A DNA stretch of 64,000 nt from Thermocatellispora tengchongensis. Lineage in GTDB: Bacteria; Actinomycetota; Actinomycetes; Streptosporangiales; Streptosporangiaceae. Shown one piece after another: positions 1 to 8,997 of the stretch. Where the stretch lies: assembly GCF_014202315.1 (NCBI RefSeq), contig NZ_JACHGN010000002.1, forward strand, positions 466,306 through 530,305. The letters are read 5' to 3'. Under the pieces are notes generated by a model that saw nothing but the letters and a program-made list of their open reading frames with translations, did not search any database and had not been told where the DNA came from. A program made the position numbers and the translations under genes. Positions within the stretch are counted from its first letter, which is position 1. Each line of letters opens with the position of its first letter.

Positions 1-2
1 CT

Positions 3-512
3 GCCGGCCTGATGTTGGCCGTCACTGTCGCCGGGTGCGCCCAGGGCGGCGATGACTCCGTGCAAGGAGCAAGCCGGACTCCGGCGTCCGCCACGCCGAG
101 CGCGGCCGGCAGCGGCCGGGAGACGACGGCACCGGGCACGACGTACTTCAAGACCGAGGTCACCCCCGAGACCGGAGTGGCACCGGGAACGGTCCTGACC
201 GCCAAGTCCACGGGCGCCACCCCCTCGACGGCCTACTACTGCCTCATCGCCGCCTACGACACCGACGGGGGCGGAGTGTCGGCACCCGACAGGTCCACCC
301 TGAAGCCCGTGAAGTCGAACGCCGCAGGAAAGATCACCTGCGAGGTCACCTACAAGCCCTTCTCCGCGCAGGACAACGCGGGCGTCACGCGCCGCTGCCC
401 CACCACCGCCGCCGACCGGGAGGCCGGGTTCACGTGCGGCGTCCTGCTCGCCGACGCCGCCACCGTCGGCGCCCTCTCCGCGTCGGCCGTCCCGTTCACG
501 CCCGAGGAGTAG
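3..512 (+). CDS. Secreted lipoprotein, 5' end outside the window
   Basis: The reading frame is open to the left edge. An ATG at 12 leaves only eight residues before the lipobox cysteine (VAGC), too short for a signal peptide, so the true start lies before base 1. After the cysteine comes a Ser/Thr/Ala/Pro-rich linker (about 40 residues), then a small domain of about 110 residues with cysteines in YYCLIAAYD, KITCEV, RRCPT and FTCGV, probably two disulfides in an immunoglobulin-like beta fold. It is exported and lipid-anchored. The function is unknown. It precedes the MFS/Liv operon by 94 bases on the same strand, so it could be an accessory of that importer; this is inference from position only. 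Confidence 0.6.
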   Translation, partial: AGLMLAVTVAGCAQGGDDSVQGASRTPASATPSAAGSGRETTAPGTTYFKTEVTPETGVAPGTVLTAKSTGATPSTAYYCLIAAYDTDGGGVSAPDRSTLKPVKSNAAGKITCEVTYKPFSAQDNAGVTRRCPTTAADREAGFTCGVLLADAATVGALSASAVPFTPEE

Positions 513-606
513 CGGTTCCCCCCGGCCTCGGGGCGACAGACCGTCACCGTCAAGCGCTGAGCCACCGGCCGACCGAGCAGACCGACCGCGCCGTGAAAGG
601 GGACCG

Positions 607-2823
607 ATGACCGAAGAAGATCGCGGAGTGAGCGGCGACCCTCGATCCCTCGCCTCCGCCGTGCTGGCCGGACAGACACTCGACGGCCCGCACGACCCCG
701 GAACCGAGGACGGCGCCCTGCGCGACGCGGAGACCGCGCTCAAAGCCGCACCCGCGCCGGAGATGACCTTCAAACAGGTCGTGTCCATCGGCGGGCGCGG
801 CACCATCGGCCTGCTCTTCGGCCTCGCGGTGCTCGACAGCATCGACAACGCGATGTTCACCGTCTTCGCGCCGGACATCCGCGAGTCGCTCGGCATCGGG
901 TCCTCGGCGGTCGCCGTCGTCGGCGCGCTCGCCGGCGTCATGGTCTCCCTGGGCGCTGTCCCGCTCGGCTCGCTCGGAGACCGCTTCCGCCGCACGTTCA
1001 TCGCGGGCATCTGCACCCTCGGCTGGGCGGTCGCCGCGGTCTTCCTCGGGTTCGTCCAGGCCCTGTGGCAGTTGGTCGTCGTCCGGATCGTCGCCGGGCT
1101 CGGCAAGGCGAACGAGGGGCCGATCCAGGGGTCGATCCTGACCGACACCTACCCGCCGGCGGGGCGCGGCCGGGTCTTCGGCCTCCACAGGAGCGGGCTT
1201 CCGCTCGGCATCGCGCTCGGGCCGGTGCTGGCGGCCGTCGTCGCCGTGATCGTGCCCGGCGACCACGACGCCTGGCGGTGGGCGTTCGGCGCCCTCGCCG
1301 TTCCCGGCGTCCTGCTCGCGCTGGGCGTCCTGCGCCTGCCTGAGCCCGTACGGGGGCGGTTCGAACAGGAGGCGCTGCTCGGCGGCGAGCTGCCTCCCGA
1401 CCCCCACGCACTCCCGGTCACCCTCGCGGCGGCGTTCGCCCGCCTCAAGAAGATCCGCACCTTCTACTCCGTGATGGTGGCGCTCGGCGCGTTCGGCCTC
1501 TGCGTGACCACGATCCCGATCTACCTCAGCCTCATCCTGGAAGACCACTTCGGGCAGAGCGTCGAGGCGCGCGGCGTGATCGGCGCCATGACCGCGATCG
1601 GCGGGCTGGCCGGCGCCGCACTCGGTGGCACGTACAGTGACCGTCTCTTCCGGCGCAGCCCCGCGGCGTGTCTCTACATGGGCAGCGGAGCGCTCGCCGC
1701 GCTCGGCATCGGGTTCGGCATCCAGGCGTACGCCCCGAACCTCGCGACGTACGTCGTCGTCGGGATGGTCACCTCCGGCATTCTCTTCTTCGGCCTGGTC
1801 CCGCTGACTCTCGTCGTCGCCGCGGTCACCCCGGCGGAGTTCCGTGCCACGGCGTTCGCGGTCGTGGGGCTCTACCTGGCGCTCGTCGGCGGACTCGGCG
1901 GGGCACTGGTGACCGGCCTCGCCGAGGAGTCCTGGGGCGCTCGGACCGCCATCGCCGTGGTCGCGCCGGCGGCCTCGATCCTGGCGGGCCTCGTCCTGGC
2001 CAGCAGCGCCGGGCACCTGCCGCGCGACATCGCGCGTGCCGCCGCCGACCTGCTGGAGGAGCGCAACGAGCGACTCCGTCTCGCCCGGGGCGACGAGGCG
2101 CCGCTGCTCCAGGTCAGCCGCCTCGACTTCTCCTACGGGCCGGTGCAGGTGCTCTTCGACGTCTCACTGGAGGTCCGCAAGGGGGAGACCCTCGCCCTGC
2201 TCGGCACCAACGGCGCCGGCAAGTCGACCCTGCTGCGCGTCATCTCCGGTCTCGAGTACGCCGACCGCGGCGCGGTCCGTGTCTCCGGCCGCACCGTCAC
2301 CTATGCCGACCCCGCGACGCGGGTACGGCTGGGGATCGTCCAGGTCCCCGGCGGCCGTTCGGTCTACCCGAACCTGAGCGTTTCGGAGAACCTCCTCATC
2401 GGCGGCTACACCCTGCTCGGTGACTCCCGCGACCTCGAGGAGCGAGCCCGGGAGGTGCTCGACAGGTTCCCCATCCTCCGGCAACGCCTCGACCAGCCGG
2501 CCGGCACGCTGTCCGGCGGCGAGCAGCAGATGCTCGGCCTGGCCACCGCGATGCTCCTCCGCCCCGAGATCCTGCTCATCGACGAGCTCTCCCTCGGCCT
2601 CTCGCCCGTGATGGTGCAGGAGGTTCTGTCGATCGTCGAGGGCCTGAAGGCCGACGGCGTGACCATGGTCATCGTCGAGCAGTCGGTGAAGATCGCCCTG
2701 TCCATCGCCGACCGGGCCGTGTTCATGGAGAAGGGCCAGGTCCGCTTCGAGGGCCCGGCCCAGGAGCTCGCCCATCGCGACGACCTGGTACGCGCGGTCT
2801 TCCTCGGCACGGGAGGTGCCTGA
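607..2823 (+). CDS. MFS permease fused to a LivF-like ABC ATPase
   Basis: 738 residues. Residues about 55-470 are a 12-helix major facilitator permease, with the loop 2-3 motif GSLGDRFRRTF and a DSIDNAMF motif in helix 1. Residues about 495-735 are an ABC ATPase of the LivF type: Walker A GTNGAGKST near 530, signature LSGGEQQ at about 635, Walker B ILLIDE at about 655. The ATPase ends a few residues before the stop, as in stand-alone LivF, so two complete modules are joined. The next gene carries LivH, LivM and LivG but no LivF, so this ATPase plausibly completes that transporter while the MFS part adds a second membrane route. Purine-rich AAAGGGG precedes the ATG. The stop lies just before the start of the next gene. 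Confidence 0.85.
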   Translation: MTEEDRGVSGDPRSLASAVLAGQTLDGPHDPGTEDGALRDAETALKAAPAPEMTFKQVVSIGGRGTIGLLFGLAVLDSIDNAMFTVFAPDIRESLGIGSSAVAVVGALAGVMVSLGAVPLGSLGDRFRRTFIAGICTLGWAVAAVFLGFVQALWQLVVVRIVAGLGKANEGPIQGSILTDTYPPAGRGRVFGLHRSGLPLGIALGPVLAAVVAVIVPGDHDAWRWAFGALAVPGVLLALGVLRLPEPVRGRFEQEALLGGELPPDPHALPVTLAAAFARLKKIRTFYSVMVALGAFGLCVTTIPIYLSLILEDHFGQSVEARGVIGAMTAIGGLAGAALGGTYSDRLFRRSPAACLYMGSGALAALGIGFGIQAYAPNLATYVVVGMVTSGILFFGLVPLTLVVAAVTPAEFRATAFAVVGLYLALVGGLGGALVTGLAEESWGARTAIAVVAPAASILAGLVLASSAGHLPRDIARAAADLLEERNERLRLARGDEAPLLQVSRLDFSYGPVQVLFDVSLEVRKGETLALLGTNGAGKSTLLRVISGLEYADRGAVRVSGRTVTYADPATRVRLGIVQVPGGRSVYPNLSVSENLLIGGYTLLGDSRDLEERAREVLDRFPILRQRLDQPAGTLSGGEQQMLGLATAMLLRPEILLIDELSLGLSPVMVQEVLSIVEGLKADGVTMVIVEQSVKIALSIADRAVFMEKGQVRFEGPAQELAHRDDLVRAVFLGTGGA

Positions 2824-2824
2824 C

Positions 2825-5641
2825 ATGGGCATCCCCGGAACGGGCTGGGCGATCGAGTCTGACATGCTCGTGTTCGGAGTCCTCGCCGGACTCGCGTACG
2901 CCATCCTCGCGGCCGGCATCGTGCTGGTCTACCGCGCCACCAAGGTGATCAACCTCGCCCACGGCGAGATCGGCGTCTTCGGGGCGGCGCTCCTGGCCAA
3001 GCTCGTCCTCGACTGGCACTGGAACTTCTGGCTCGCGTTCGCCGCCTCACTCGCCGCAGGCGCCGCGGTCGGGGCGGTCGTCGAGATGGGCGTCATCCGC
3101 AGGCTCGCGAAGTCGCCTCGCCTGATCCTCCTGGTCGCCACTCTCGGGGTCGGTCAGGTCGCGTTCCTCGCCCGGGTGCTCCTCCCCGAGATCGAGAACC
3201 ACGCTCCCTTCCCGTCGCCCCTGAACCGCGAGGCCGAGTTCGGTGGAGTGGTCCTCAGCTCACCGCACTTCATGATGCTGGCCTTCGTTCCGGCCGTGAT
3301 CGTCGGCCTGACCCTCTTCCTGACGAAGACGCCGTTCGGCATCGCCGTCCGCGCCTCCGCGGACAACCCCGACCGCGCCAAGCTCGCCGGCGTCCCGGTC
3401 ATGCGGGTGTCCACCACGGTCTGGGCGATCTCCGGCGCGCTCGCGGTGCTGACCGTGGCTCTGCTCAACCCCGTCACCGGCGCGGTCGTCGGCCTCCCCA
3501 CCGCGTCGGTCGGCCCCAGCCTCCTGCTGCACGCGCTCGCGGCCGCCCTCGTCGGCGGCCTCACCTCGATGCCGCGAGCGCTGATCGGCGGCATCGTCGT
3601 CGGTGTCGTCGAGGCGGTGATGACGGCCAACGGCGCACCGACCGGCTCGACCGATCTCGTCCTGTTCATCGCGATCCTGGTGATGACCCTCCTGCGCCGG
3701 CGCGACGTGGATTCCAGCGCGGACGGGCTGGGCATCACCGTGAAGACGCCGCCGTTGCCAGAGGCGATGCGGAACCTGTGGTGGGTGCGCCGCTCCGGGC
3801 TGATCACCGCCGTCGCCGCGGTCGTGGTCGCCGCGTGCCTCCCGCTGGTCTTCACCAGCTCGGCCGGCACCTACATGCTCACCAAGGTCCTGATCTTCGC
3901 GCTCATCGGGCTCTCCGTGACCGTGCTCGCGGGATGGGCCGGCCAGCTGACGCTCGGGCAGTTCGCGTTCGTCGGCATCGGCGCGCTGGTGGCGACCCAG
4001 CTCGCCGGCCACGGCGTCCCGTTCCTCGCCGCGGTCGCCGAGGCCGCGGTCGCGGGCGGCATCGCCGCGTTCGTGGTCGGCCTCCCGGCGCTGCGCGTCA
4101 AGGGCCCGTTCCTCGCCATGACGACGCTCGCGTTCGCCGTGGCCTGCCAGTCATGGCTGTACGGGCAGGACCTGTTCGGCGAGGGACCGACCTACACCTT
4201 CCCCGAGCTGGAGCTGTTCGGACTGCTCGACCTCTCCTCCGAGCGCACCGTCTACTTCCTCACCCTGGTGGTCCTGGTCGTCACCGCCGCGGCGGTCGCC
4301 CGCCTCCGCCGCACCGGTGCCGGGATCTCGATCGTCGCGGTGCGGGACAACGAGCGGGCCGCGGCCAGTTTCGCGGTCTCGCCGGTCGCGGCGAAGCTCT
4401 CGGCGTTCGTCTTCGCCGGCGCGCTCGCCGGCCTGGCCGGGGGGCTCTACGCCGCCGCCACCGGTCAGTTCGCCCTCACCGCGACGACGACCCCAGCGAT
4501 CTTCGGCCCCGACCAGTCGACCTTCATCATCTCGATGGTCGTCATCGGCGGGCTGGGCCGGGTCTCCGGCTCGGTCCTCGGTGCGATCTACCTCGTCGGC
4601 CTGCCCGCGCTGTTCGGCGAGTCGGTCTCGGTCAGCCTCGCCACCTCCGGCATCGGCGTCCTGGCTCTCATCCTCTTCCAGCCCGGCGGTCTGACCCAGC
4701 TCGCGCTGTCGGCGCGCTCCGCGTTCCTCACCCATCTCGCCCGCGGACGCGAGGCCCCGCCCGCTCCCTCGCGCCCGCCGATCCACGCGCTGCCGCGCCC
4801 CGAGCCCCGTCCCGTCGCCGACCAGGCCGCGCCGGCGATCGAGGTCAGCGGAGTCGACGTCGCCTTCGGGGGCAGGGTGGCGCTCAAGGACGCCTCGTTG
4901 CGGGTCGCCCGGGGCGAGGTCGTCGGCGTGATCGGCTCCAACGGCGCCGGCAAGTCGACCCTGATGAACGTCATCAGCGGTTTCATCCGTCCGCAGTCGG
5001 GCCGGATCCACATCGGCGGCCTCGACGTCACATCGTTCAGCCCCCACCGGCGGGCCGCGCTCGGGGTGGGGCGTGTCTTCCAGGACGCGCGACTCTTCGG
5101 CGACCTCACCGTCCACGAGACCGTACGGGTCGCGCTGGAGGCGCGGAAACGCTCGGAGTTCGTTCCGTCCCTCCTCGCTCTCCCCGCCGGATGGACGAGT
5201 GAGCGGCGGAAGATCACCGACGCCGACGCCTACATCGACTTCATCGGCCTCGGCCGCTACGCCCACACCCTCACCTCCGAGCTCTCCACGGGCACCCGGC
5301 GCATCGTCGAGATGTGCTGCCTGCTCGCCCAAGGAGCCGACGTGCTCCTGCTCGACGAGCCCACGGCCGGCGTGGCGCAGAAGGAGTCGGAGGCGTTCGG
5401 GCCGCTGATCAAGAGCATCCAGACCGAGCTGTCGGCGACCGTCGTCATCATCGAGCACGACATGCCGCTGGTCATGTCGATCTCCGACCGCCTGTACTGC
5501 TACTCCGCCGGACGGCTCATCGCCGAGGGCGCTCCGGAGGCCGTCCGCGACAACCCCGACGTCGTCGCCGCCTACCTGGGCACCGACAAGCGGGCGATCG
5601 AACGCAGCGACGCCCTCACCGGCGCGAAGGATCACCCATGA
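2825..5641 (+). CDS. LivH-LivM-LivG fusion, branched-chain amino acid type ABC importer
   Basis: 938 residues holding three subunits that are normally separate. Residues about 8-290 are a LivH-type permease (GIVLVYRATKVINLAHGE), about 330-610 a LivM-type permease (ending in the typical GxLGAIYLVGLPALF region), and about 665-925 a LivG-type ATPase. ATPase motifs: Walker A GSNGAGKST at about 704, a divergent signature LSTGTRR at about 820, Walker B VLLLDE at about 840. I chose the ATG at 2825 because GGAGGT ends seven bases before it; an in-frame GTG at 2816 has no such site. The protein probably imports amino acids or a related carboxylate with the LivF module of the preceding gene and the binding protein at 5859. 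Confidence 0.88.
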   Translation: MGIPGTGWAIESDMLVFGVLAGLAYAILAAGIVLVYRATKVINLAHGEIGVFGAALLAKLVLDWHWNFWLAFAASLAAGAAVGAVVEMGVIRRLAKSPRLILLVATLGVGQVAFLARVLLPEIENHAPFPSPLNREAEFGGVVLSSPHFMMLAFVPAVIVGLTLFLTKTPFGIAVRASADNPDRAKLAGVPVMRVSTTVWAISGALAVLTVALLNPVTGAVVGLPTASVGPSLLLHALAAALVGGLTSMPRALIGGIVVGVVEAVMTANGAPTGSTDLVLFIAILVMTLLRRRDVDSSADGLGITVKTPPLPEAMRNLWWVRRSGLITAVAAVVVAACLPLVFTSSAGTYMLTKVLIFALIGLSVTVLAGWAGQLTLGQFAFVGIGALVATQLAGHGVPFLAAVAEAAVAGGIAAFVVGLPALRVKGPFLAMTTLAFAVACQSWLYGQDLFGEGPTYTFPELELFGLLDLSSERTVYFLTLVVLVVTAAAVARLRRTGAGISIVAVRDNERAAASFAVSPVAAKLSAFVFAGALAGLAGGLYAAATGQFALTATTTPAIFGPDQSTFIISMVVIGGLGRVSGSVLGAIYLVGLPALFGESVSVSLATSGIGVLALILFQPGGLTQLALSARSAFLTHLARGREAPPAPSRPPIHALPRPEPRPVADQAAPAIEVSGVDVAFGGRVALKDASLRVARGEVVGVIGSNGAGKSTLMNVISGFIRPQSGRIHIGGLDVTSFSPHRRAALGVGRVFQDARLFGDLTVHETVRVALEARKRSEFVPSLLALPAGWTSERRKITDADAYIDFIGLGRYAHTLTSELSTGTRRIVEMCCLLAQGADVLLLDEPTAGVAQKESEAFGPLIKSIQTELSATVVIIEHDMPLVMSISDRLYCYSAGRLIAEGAPEAVRDNPDVVAAYLGTDKRAIERSDALTGAKDHP

Positions 5642-5862
5642 CCGAGACCAGCCGCAGCAGCCGCAGCACCCGCCCCCCGCTCGGCCTGACCGCCGGGCAG
5701 TGGCAGACGATCCTCCTGGCCGTGATCCTCGCGGGAGTCCTCCTGGCCGTGACCCTGCCGCCCGTACTCGACTCCCGCGACCACGACGACCAGGAGACCG
5801 GCGCCGCCGCCCGCCTCATCCGAACCGAACCCCGCACGCTCCGCTCCGAGGGATACCTATGA
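5638..5862 (+). CDS. Small single-pass membrane protein in the Liv operon
   Basis: 74 residues. The ATG overlaps the preceding stop (ATGA), and the TGA overlaps the start of the binding-protein gene in the same way, so translation is probably coupled on both sides. Residues 1-22 are polar with Ser/Arg repeats, about 23-43 form one hydrophobic helix (WQTILLAVILAGVLLAVTLP), and the tail is charged. It matches no family I recognise. Position suggests an accessory subunit or assembly factor of the fused importer. Longer upstream reading in this frame runs through the ATPase gene and is not expected to be used. Confidence 0.7.
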   Translation: MTETSRSSRSTRPPLGLTAGQWQTILLAVILAGVLLAVTLPPVLDSRDHDDQETGAAARLIRTEPRTLRSEGYL

Positions 5863-7283
5863 CCGGCCCGTCGAACGACAAGCACTTCCACGTGATGGCA
5901 CCCGCCCGCGCGTACGGCGTGCTCGTCGCCGTCTCCGGCCTGCTGCTCGCCATCGGCCTCGTGCTTCCGCTCGCCCTGGCCTCGTCCGCACCGGCCGATG
6001 CCGGTGCCCGCCGCGGCGACACCGGTCCCATCGAGATCGACAGCGGAAGCACCCGCACGGACGGAGCCCCCGCCTCGACCGGTACCTCGACCGCCGGCCG
6101 GATCACCGACGTCGCCCAGGGCGTCACCGGCACCACGATCAAGGTCGGCGTCGTCCTCCTCGACCTCTCCTCGGTCGCCTCGCTCGGGCTCGGCCTCCCG
6201 AACTACGAGGTCGAGCTCCAGCAGGCGGCATTCGACTCGCTCTTCGACGCCATCAACGCCGGCGGCGGAATCAACGGGCGCACGATCGAACCGATCTACG
6301 TCAGCCGCGACACCATCGCCACGACCGGCCCGCACTCCGACAAGGCGATCTGCACCAGGCTCGCCAAGGACGAGCGGGTCTTCGCGGTCATCGGCTTCAC
6401 CTACGAAGCCGGCACCTGCGCCGCACTGCAGTACCAGTTGCCCGTCGTCACGCGGTACCCCGCGCTCGAACATGTCTACCGGGACTCCCACGGCCTCCTC
6501 GCCACCCTCGATCCCCCGCTCGAACAGCTCCAGCGAAACTGGGCCAACGTCCTGGTGAAGGCGGGATTCGTCAAGGGCCGCAAAGTCGGCATGCTCACCG
6601 TCGCGGACGGGTCGACCTACCAGCTCTCGGGCAAGGCCGCGGCCGACACCCTCGAAAGGCTCGGATACCCGCTGACCGTCATGGGCGAGCTCGACCCGGC
6701 GAACAGCGTCTCGGAGATCCCCGCTCTGATCCAGAAGATGAAGTCCGCCGGTGTCGACTCGGTGATGCTCGCATCCGACTTCGCCAACGCACTCCGGTTC
6801 ATCGCCCTGGCAGAGGCTCAGCGCTACCGCCCGCAGTACCTCACCAGCGACCTGGGATCTCTGGCGTCCAACGGCGTACTGGCCAATGCCGGCCAGAGCC
6901 TGGACGGTGTCATCGGCTTCACCAACAACGCCTGGCCGCGCGGCGGCGCGCCCACGACGCCCGAGAACCAGGCGTGCCTGGACAACTACCACAAGACCAC
7001 CACGACCAAAAAGATTCCCCCAGGAGAGCAGAGCGCCGTCCCCCTCATCTGCGCCATTACCCAGGTCTTCGTGCGCGCCGCGACCGACGCCGGAACCGAC
7101 CTCAACCCACGCAGCTTCGTCCAGGCCCTGGAACGCATCGGCACCATCGACGGCCTCCCCGCCGTACTCCGAGGCACCTTCGCACCGGGCAAAACCGGCT
7201 ACTCCGACCAACTGCAACCCGTCCGCTGGTCCAGCGCCACCAAGTCCTACTCCGCCGCCGGATCCCCAGTGGACGTGCGCTGA
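5859..7283 (+). CDS. LivK-like periplasmic-binding-fold substrate receptor, membrane-anchored
   Basis: 474 residues. The start is the ATG overlapping the previous stop. Residues about 18-45 form a hydrophobic anchor or uncleaved signal without a lipobox. A Ser/Thr/Gly linker follows to about 85, then a type I periplasmic binding fold (Peripla_BP_6, branched-chain amino acid family): TIKVGVVLLDLSS, then FDAINAGGGINGRTIEPIYV, which is the characteristic strand-helix of LivJ/LivK. It would capture the ligand outside the membrane and feed the fused importer. The absence of a lipobox is odd for a Gram-positive receptor; membrane anchoring by the N-terminal helix is inferred. Last gene of the operon. 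Confidence 0.82.
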   Translation: MTGPSNDKHFHVMAPARAYGVLVAVSGLLLAIGLVLPLALASSAPADAGARRGDTGPIEIDSGSTRTDGAPASTGTSTAGRITDVAQGVTGTTIKVGVVLLDLSSVASLGLGLPNYEVELQQAAFDSLFDAINAGGGINGRTIEPIYVSRDTIATTGPHSDKAICTRLAKDERVFAVIGFTYEAGTCAALQYQLPVVTRYPALEHVYRDSHGLLATLDPPLEQLQRNWANVLVKAGFVKGRKVGMLTVADGSTYQLSGKAAADTLERLGYPLTVMGELDPANSVSEIPALIQKMKSAGVDSVMLASDFANALRFIALAEAQRYRPQYLTSDLGSLASNGVLANAGQSLDGVIGFTNNAWPRGGAPTTPENQACLDNYHKTTTTKKIPPGEQSAVPLICAITQVFVRAATDAGTDLNPRSFVQALERIGTIDGLPAVLRGTFAPGKTGYSDQLQPVRWSSATKSYSAAGSPVDVR

Positions 7284-7689
7284 CATCCGCCGCGACCACG
7301 GAGACAGGCCGGCGACCCGGCCGCGTGTCCGATGTCCTGCCTTGTGAGCGGCCGGCCGCTGCAGTCGTGTCACCGAGGTGATCCGGACGCGGCTGGTGAA
7401 GGGTCTGCAGCGGTACTGGGAGCGGACGCGCAACGCGGCCAGATGAGCAGAGGGAGCACGATGACCTGCCTCTGCTCCCGAATCGCCCGCATGCCGCGTC
7501 GAGGCGCCCTCAAGGTCGTGACCACCTTCGCCCCCTGATGCCTGGCCTGCAGGATTTCCATCCCCTAGGCCAGCCGCTACAACTCCTCCTGATCCCCTCT
7601 TTCGGATCGCCTCCCTCAGCCGGCCGTGGTCTGAAGTAACAAGGTCGAGTAGTAGGTCGCCTGTTTCGCCGATCGCCTGGCAGCCGGTC
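7284..7689 (+). other. Intergenic stretch at the left edge of the decayed island
   Basis: No intact gene is visible. It contains the left recombinase remnant at 7363-7446 and, after it, about 55 bases that resemble the sequence following the right remnant at 11464 (both have ATGAC, TGC, GCTCCCG in the same order). The remainder shows no coding pattern or clear terminator that I can support. Confidence 0.5.
7363..7446 (+). pseudogene. Tyrosine recombinase C-terminal remnant, left copy
   Basis: The frame from 7363 reads SRVTEVIRTRLVKGLQRYW followed by ERTRNAAR and a TGA. This is the C-terminal tail that follows the catalytic tyrosine (GxYSHVT) in many actinomycete integrases. The catalytic core is gone; the sequence upstream does not continue the domain. 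The same 27 residues recur at 11381-11464 with 22 identities, so this is one of two diverged direct copies near the ends of the 4-kb island. Confidence 0.6.
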
Positions 7690-8005
7690 ATGAACAAGGG
7701 ATACGTCGCCATCCAGCGCCGAGGCGGCTACAACGTGTTCGTCATCGACGTGTACTGGAACCGCGCACTGCGACTGGCCACGAAGCTGCCCGCCTCTCCG
7801 GACGAACTCGGACTCGCCGCCCCATATCCCCCACCTGCAACAGGTGTGGACCGCCACCGAGCGCGAATGGGGCTGGACGATTCCGCCGGGAACTGAGCCG
7901 CCTGACCTCGACCCGCTCTTCGAGCTCGTGCTTCCCTTCCAACCCGCCAGCGGTCCAATGCCGGCCCCCTCGCAGTTCCTTGCCCATGGCGGGACCTGCG
8001 CGTGA
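7690..8005 (+). pseudogene. Frameshifted hypothetical gene coupled to the TIGR04076-like gene
   Basis: From the ATG at 7690 the frame reads NKGYVAIQRRGGYNVFVID and continues coding-like to PDELGLAAPYP at about 7830. From there the coding signal moves to the next frame (HLQQVWTATEREWGWTIPPG, then LFELVLPFQPASGPMP) and ends at TGA 8003-8005, overlapping the GTG of the following gene. The shift falls in a run of five C at about 7828-7832; removing one C would join the two frames. It could be a real lesion or a homopolymer sequencing error. I do not recognise the family. The start may be further upstream. Confidence 0.5.
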
Positions 8006-8289
8006 GCGTCGAGCGCATCGAAGGGCGGTCGGTGTGCGGCATGCGCGTCGGCGACCACTTCGAGCTGACCAACAGTTGCGAGCCGCGCGTGCCCGAGGGC
8101 CGGCACTTCTGCGTGTACGCCCTGCAGGCCGCGCTGCCGCTGCTGCCCGCCAAGCAGCGCGACCTGCCGCCGCGCGACTGGCTGGAACGTGACAACCTGA
8201 TCGCCTGCCCCGACCCGGAGGAACGCCTGATCATGCGCATCGAACGCACCCGCCGCGTCACCCTGAACTTTGGTAGTAACCGACCCTGA
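8002..8289 (+). CDS. TIGR04076-like small protein
   Basis: 95 residues from a GTG that overlaps the preceding stop (GTGA), which suggests translational coupling. It has the pattern of the TIGR04076 family: an N-terminal strand with GRSVCGMRVGDHFEL, a central conserved cysteine (NSCEPRVPEGRHFC), a helix over YALQAALPLLPAKQR and the late cysteine in LIACPDPEERLIMRIER. The biochemical role of the family is unknown. The last residues (LNFGSNRP) look unlike the usual ending, so the tail may be altered by island decay. Confidence 0.55.
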   Translation: MSVERIEGRSVCGMRVGDHFELTNSCEPRVPEGRHFCVYALQAALPLLPAKQRDLPPRDWLERDNLIACPDPEERLIMRIERTRRVTLNFGSNRP

Positions 8290-8389
8290 TTACCGATGTT
8301 CTAAGGTGCCGAACCCGGGATCATCAGTAGATCGGCGGCCCTCTTGGCGCGCACCCCTTGCCGCCGCGGTTCTTGCTTGCATGGAGCTT

Positions 8390-8986
8390 TCACTGGTAGG
8401 AGTCCAAATCCTCCCATAGCATCCATCGATGTTTGCGAGCAAGCCAGGCCTCGTCGAGGCGTTCGCCCGTTATGCGCTCGCATACGACGAGAGATGATGC
8501 CTTGATGGAGAGTTCGTCGTCGAAGGACAGGCCTTTCAAGTGGGGATCGAGTCGGTGGGGGTCGCTGCCCCCTGTGGGAGTCGCGGTTTCGAATAGGTCG
8601 ATACCAGCAATATGTTCGCCGTGCACGGTGTAATCGAGGGTTTGAGCGTTCCAGCTATAGAGCACACTGATCGTGGTGCCCTTCTCGGACAGCGTTCGCA
8701 TTGTTTCCCATAACGACCCCTTGTATCCCTTAGGCTCGATGGTGACCGTCCATCGGCCAAGGCGACCCGCAATCCCGGAACACGGTTCCCCGGCGATTTC
8801 GCGCGCATCTGAGGCTGCGTTCATGGCGTCGACGAAATCCAGGCGACGACCAGTATCGATTCCGCTGTCGAACACTGCGGCCACCTCTTCGACATCCAAC
8901 CCGTGTGTCCATGTGATGCAGAATGTGTCTTCGAACCAGCGTGAAACGAGGCGTCGGTAGTGAGATTCCGCCTCGCTTATGGTCAT
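8390..8986 (-). CDS. Hypothetical protein, possibly DUF6461-like
   Basis: 198 residues. The start is well supported by AAGGAGG four bases before the ATG. Residues about 18-45 (FEDTFCITWTHGLDVEEVAAVF) resemble the opening of DUF6461 proteins of actinomycetes, which are cytoplasmic, of unknown role and often found in accessory regions. There is no signal peptide or membrane helix. Its base composition is lower in GC than the flanking chromosome, like the rest of the island. A hairpin with a U-run ends directly at its ribosome-binding site (see 8998-9035). Confidence 0.6.
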   Translation of the reverse strand: MTISEAESHYRRLVSRWFEDTFCITWTHGLDVEEVAAVFDSGIDTGRRLDFVDAMNAASDAREIAGEPCSGIAGRLGRWTVTIEPKGYKGSLWETMRTLSEKGTTISVLYSWNAQTLDYTVHGEHIAGIDLFETATPTGGSDPHRLDPHLKGLSFDDELSIKASSLVVCERITGERLDEAWLARKHRWMLWEDLDSYQ

Positions 8987-8997
8987 ATGCCCTCCTT

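Noticed and set aside
550-2016. Long minus-strand open frame opposite the MFS-ABC gene
   Set aside because: It is a complement effect of GC-rich third positions; its translation is Arg/Glu/Asp-rich with no motif, while the plus strand has a full MFS domain.
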